Positions 62,801 to 64,000 of a stretch of 64,000 nt of DNA are shown here, one piece after another. The first letter of the stretch is position 1, and the number at the start of each line of letters is the position of its first letter. The notes under the pieces were generated by a model. The model was not told where the DNA came from. It saw only the letters and a list, made by a program, of their open reading frames with translations, and did not search any database. The position numbers and the translations under genes are program-made. The DNA comes from Halomonas stenophila (GTDB lineage Bacteria; Pseudomonadota; Gammaproteobacteria; Pseudomonadales; Halomonadaceae): assembly GCF_014192275.1 (NCBI RefSeq), contig NZ_JACHXR010000005.1, positions 62,001 through 126,000 of the forward strand. Reading direction: 5' to 3'.

Positions 62801-63559
62801 GGGCCGATTCTCCAGCGTGAGCGACTCGGCGGCCTCGAGGAAGCGCCGATGCACCCGGGCGCGGCTGGAGTCGATGTCGGCCGCGCCCTGGGCGGCATCC
62901 ACGTCGGCGCATGGCGCCCGCCGCTGTTCCGCCACATCGTGGCATATGGCACGCCATAGCGCGGGCTGCCAGCGCTGGGCCTCGTCCAGCGGCCGGGCCT
63001 CGCCGCGGGCGGAGATCAGCACGTCCTCGCCCGCCGCCCAGGCGTCCAGCCAGTCGGCGCGATAGACCTGGTACTGGTCGAAGAGATCGGCGAGGCGTTC
63101 GGCGAGCTGGTGATGCTTGCGCAGGTCGGCGTCGTCTTCCAGAAAGCGCGCCAGGGGGGCGAAGGCCGGCTGATCGAGCAACCCCGGCAGCAGGCGCAGC
63201 AGCCGCCACACCAGCCGCGACTTGTCGAAGGGCGAGGTGGCCGGCACCGCATCAACGTCGCCCTCGGCATGCTCCAGCACCGCCCGGTAGGCCTGCCACA
63301 GGAAGCGCGCCGGCAGGGTGACGTCGAGCGCCGCGGCGATGCCCGCGCCGCCCTGGGCGGGATCCTCGGCCAGGGCGAGCTTCAGCCACTGGCCGATGCC
63401 GTTGCTCTGCACCAGGATCGTCTCGTTCTCCAGGGGGCCGAGCGGATGGCGCTTCATCCACTCCACCGCCAGGCCGCGCAGGGCCTCCAGGCGATTGCCG
63501 TGGATGACCATGAAGCCGGGAGAGAGAGCATCCTCATGGGGTTGAGCGAGAACCGGCAT
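59843..63559 (-). CDS. recC: Exodeoxyribonuclease V subunit gamma (RecC)
   Basis: The 1238-residue protein starts with FMVIHGNRLEALRGLAVEWM and ETILVQSNGIGQWLKLALAE. It contains PRDIIVMVPDIDHYAPHIQAVF, YIPFTLSDQADR, ATLMPMRAIPFRRVCLLGMN and DGDYPRHQPPLDIDLM, the inactive helicase-like blocks of RecC that recognise Chi. I start at ATG 63559 (AAGGT eight bases upstream), dropping 28 residues. It is the first gene of the recC-recB-recD operon. Confidence 0.95.
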   Translation of the reverse strand: MPVLAQPHEDALSPGFMVIHGNRLEALRGLAVEWMKRHPLGPLENETILVQSNGIGQWLKLALAEDPAQGGAGIAAALDVTLPARFLWQAYRAVLEHAEGDVDAVPATSPFDKSRLVWRLLRLLPGLLDQPAFAPLARFLEDDADLRKHHQLAERLADLFDQYQVYRADWLDAWAAGEDVLISARGEARPLDEAQRWQPALWRAICHDVAEQRRAPCADVDAAQGAADIDSSRARVHRRFLEAAESLTLENRPRDLPRRVVVFGISSLPRQALEALAAIARVSQVLLCVHNPCEHYWADIIEHKELLRAERRRQRRKAGMPERLDVLGDGDGEEALHLHAQPLLAAWGKQGRDYLRLLDEHDDSQRYEGLFEREALRIDLFEPCVPDDSPGLLLQQLQDDIRALRPLAETRDTWPAVDPTRDDSIVFHVAHGPQREVEILHDQLLAAFSDDPELRPRDIIVMVPDIDHYAPHIQAVFGQYERGQHASDDPRYIPFTLSDQADRHRQPLLVALEKLVRLPELRFAVSDLLDLLEVPALRARFGLAEEDLPTLARWIEGAGIRWGLDARQRGSLDLPEGLTQNTWAFGLRRLLLGYAVGNSGGAWQGIEPFDDIGGLEAGLAGPLAQLLETLEAQWQRLRESHDVEGWVAVLRELLEACFSAEEADDSLMLARLEQGLQEFQESAREAGLTRDLPLSVVREHWLAQIDEHSLSQRFLAGAVNFATLMPMRAIPFRRVCLLGMNDGDYPRHQPPLDIDLMHGDYRPGDRSRREDDRYLFLEALLSARRQLYVSWVGRSIVDNAEKPPSVLVGQLRDHLAAGWHTVDGDVQDGKLLVALTTEHPLQPFSRAYFPTPAEQAARDVAAKRLFTYAHEWRDVHPTGAEEGLERLQSVTPPLLPFEQENPLTLAQLGGFLRDPAKAFFTTRLKVFLEREDVTSLDHEPFTLDGLTHWQLQDALIQAQRLAIDEGRPREPALHDTLMRLEGQGVLAMGAFAERMRESLAEPMEALFEAYRQALDAWPQPVEEPEPVRLELPTRNAPPLEDWLDQLRVDDAGRRCRLLLLSSSLISQGRGRPQYRWAQLVRPWVAHLAGNLEAPLTTELLSKAGHVTLPPLEADTARQRLGELIGAWQAGMREPLPLAVEAAFAWLGKVDRHDGSIASNGPASDAWQAARKAYEGDGFVAGEVERNPYLAHRWPDFAALMAAAPADDGERLDFATLTERLLAPLYLALKGDKNGGDGQ

Positions 63560-63749
63560 TGGCTGACCTTGGTGGAAACATCTTTCGCTATGGTGCCCGA
63601 AAGCGCTTCCTGACGCACACTTCGACTGCGCCGTTACCATCACGCAATGTAAGTGTCGAGATTGGGCTTATAAGCCTGAAGTCAACCTCCTCGTGTCAGG
63701 TGGACGTCCTGCTGCTGCTCGAACTCAGAGCTGGCCTTGATAGTAGCGC

Positions 63750-64000
63750 CTACTGGTAGTGACTGGCCACGGTTAACGTCTTGTATTCATCGTACGCGAA
63801 TTGATCGGTCATTCCACTGACGAAATCCTGGATTAGACGACAACGGTAATAAAACTCCCAAAGCTCCTCGTCTGCTTTTCCTTCTGTCTTTTCAGCCGCG
63901 AGGCGGTAGGCCTTGACATGTCGCTCGGCCAGGCGTCCTGCGAGTCGTTTGAGATGGGGTGATGCGTGTTTTTCTTGATCCAATATCCCTTTGAAGTCTC
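63750..64000 (-). CDS. dGTPase-like HD hydrolase, C-terminal part (cut by window edge)
   Basis: The open frame runs to the window edge with no start codon. The last 83 residues end in CRLIQDFVSGMTDQFAYDEYKTL, the C-terminal signature of Dgt-type deoxyguanosine triphosphate triphosphohydrolases. The catalytic HD motifs lie outside the window. Base composition is clearly less GC-rich than the neighbouring recBCD genes. Dgt-type enzymes also act in phage defence by removing dGTP. Confidence 0.75.
   Translation of the reverse strand, partial: DFKGILDQEKHASPHLKRLAGRLAERHVKAYRLAAEKTEGKADEELWEFYYRCRLIQDFVSGMTDQFAYDEYKTLTVASHYQ

Noticed and set aside
1..64000. CRISPR arrays, rRNA and tRNA genes
   Set aside because: No regularly spaced direct repeats and no tRNA or rRNA signature sequences were noticed on either strand.

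Overview
The window reads as chromosome of a high-GC gammaproteobacterium, most likely a member of Halomonadaceae (Halomonas or a close relative). This is inferred from gene content and codon use: a NhaD-type Na+/H+ antiporter, a DUF3581 protein, an Sll1863-type coiled-coil stress protein, a recC-recB-recD operon and GC-rich coding throughout. Both edges cut genes: a membrane sensor at the left and a dGTPase-like gene at the right. I see no rRNA, tRNA, CRISPR array or intact insertion sequence.

0-31 kb is mostly ordinary core and accessory chromosome. In order it holds a three-gene sensory unit (PstS-like protein, porin, membrane sensor), nhaD, a DUF3581 gene, chrA, a CorA-type transporter, DUF3422, a secreted protein, and a four-gene translationally coupled cluster (His-rich membrane protein, KAS III, haem-oxygenase-like diiron oxidase, unknown protein) that may make or modify a lipid. 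It continues with an amino-acid dehydrogenase, a MarR-controlled EamA/nitroreductase unit, a Rieske-FAD reductase, arfB, an AmpR-like LysR divergent from a class D beta-lactamase, a bacterioferritin, TerC, a DedA-type protein, an Asp/Glu racemase, and a LysR/azoreductase pair.

28-48 kb is a mosaic of small accessory genes (hydrolases, SDR, AraC/LysE, VOC, MocR, MFS, DUF6429, two DUF427 genes, MntA-HepT toxin-antitoxin, nucleosidase, GMC oxidoreductase). Between them lie decayed second copies of the same genes: azoR tail, DUF427 heads, nucleosidase tail, VOC middle, Sll1863 head. The pattern points to repeated segmental duplication followed by reciprocal loss.

48.2-53.6 kb is an AT-rich island. 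Four genes on the + strand are each followed by a sequence with integron attC architecture (R'' ...TAAC, R' GTTA..., imperfect inverted arms). No integrase gene is present in the window, so I read it as a CALIN-type cassette array. Cassettes encode a WYL-like small protein, a reverse-transcriptase-domain protein with a FNDD active site, a large SMC/AAA_13-like ATPase and a membrane-anchored PKD-like protein. The second and third resemble known classes of antiphage genes. This is the most interesting part of the window.

53.7-63.6 kb is the recC-recB-recD operon (transcribed leftward, four-base overlaps). recB carries a 51-bp REP-like palindrome inserted exactly in frame. The dGTPase fragment after it is less GC-rich than recBCD.
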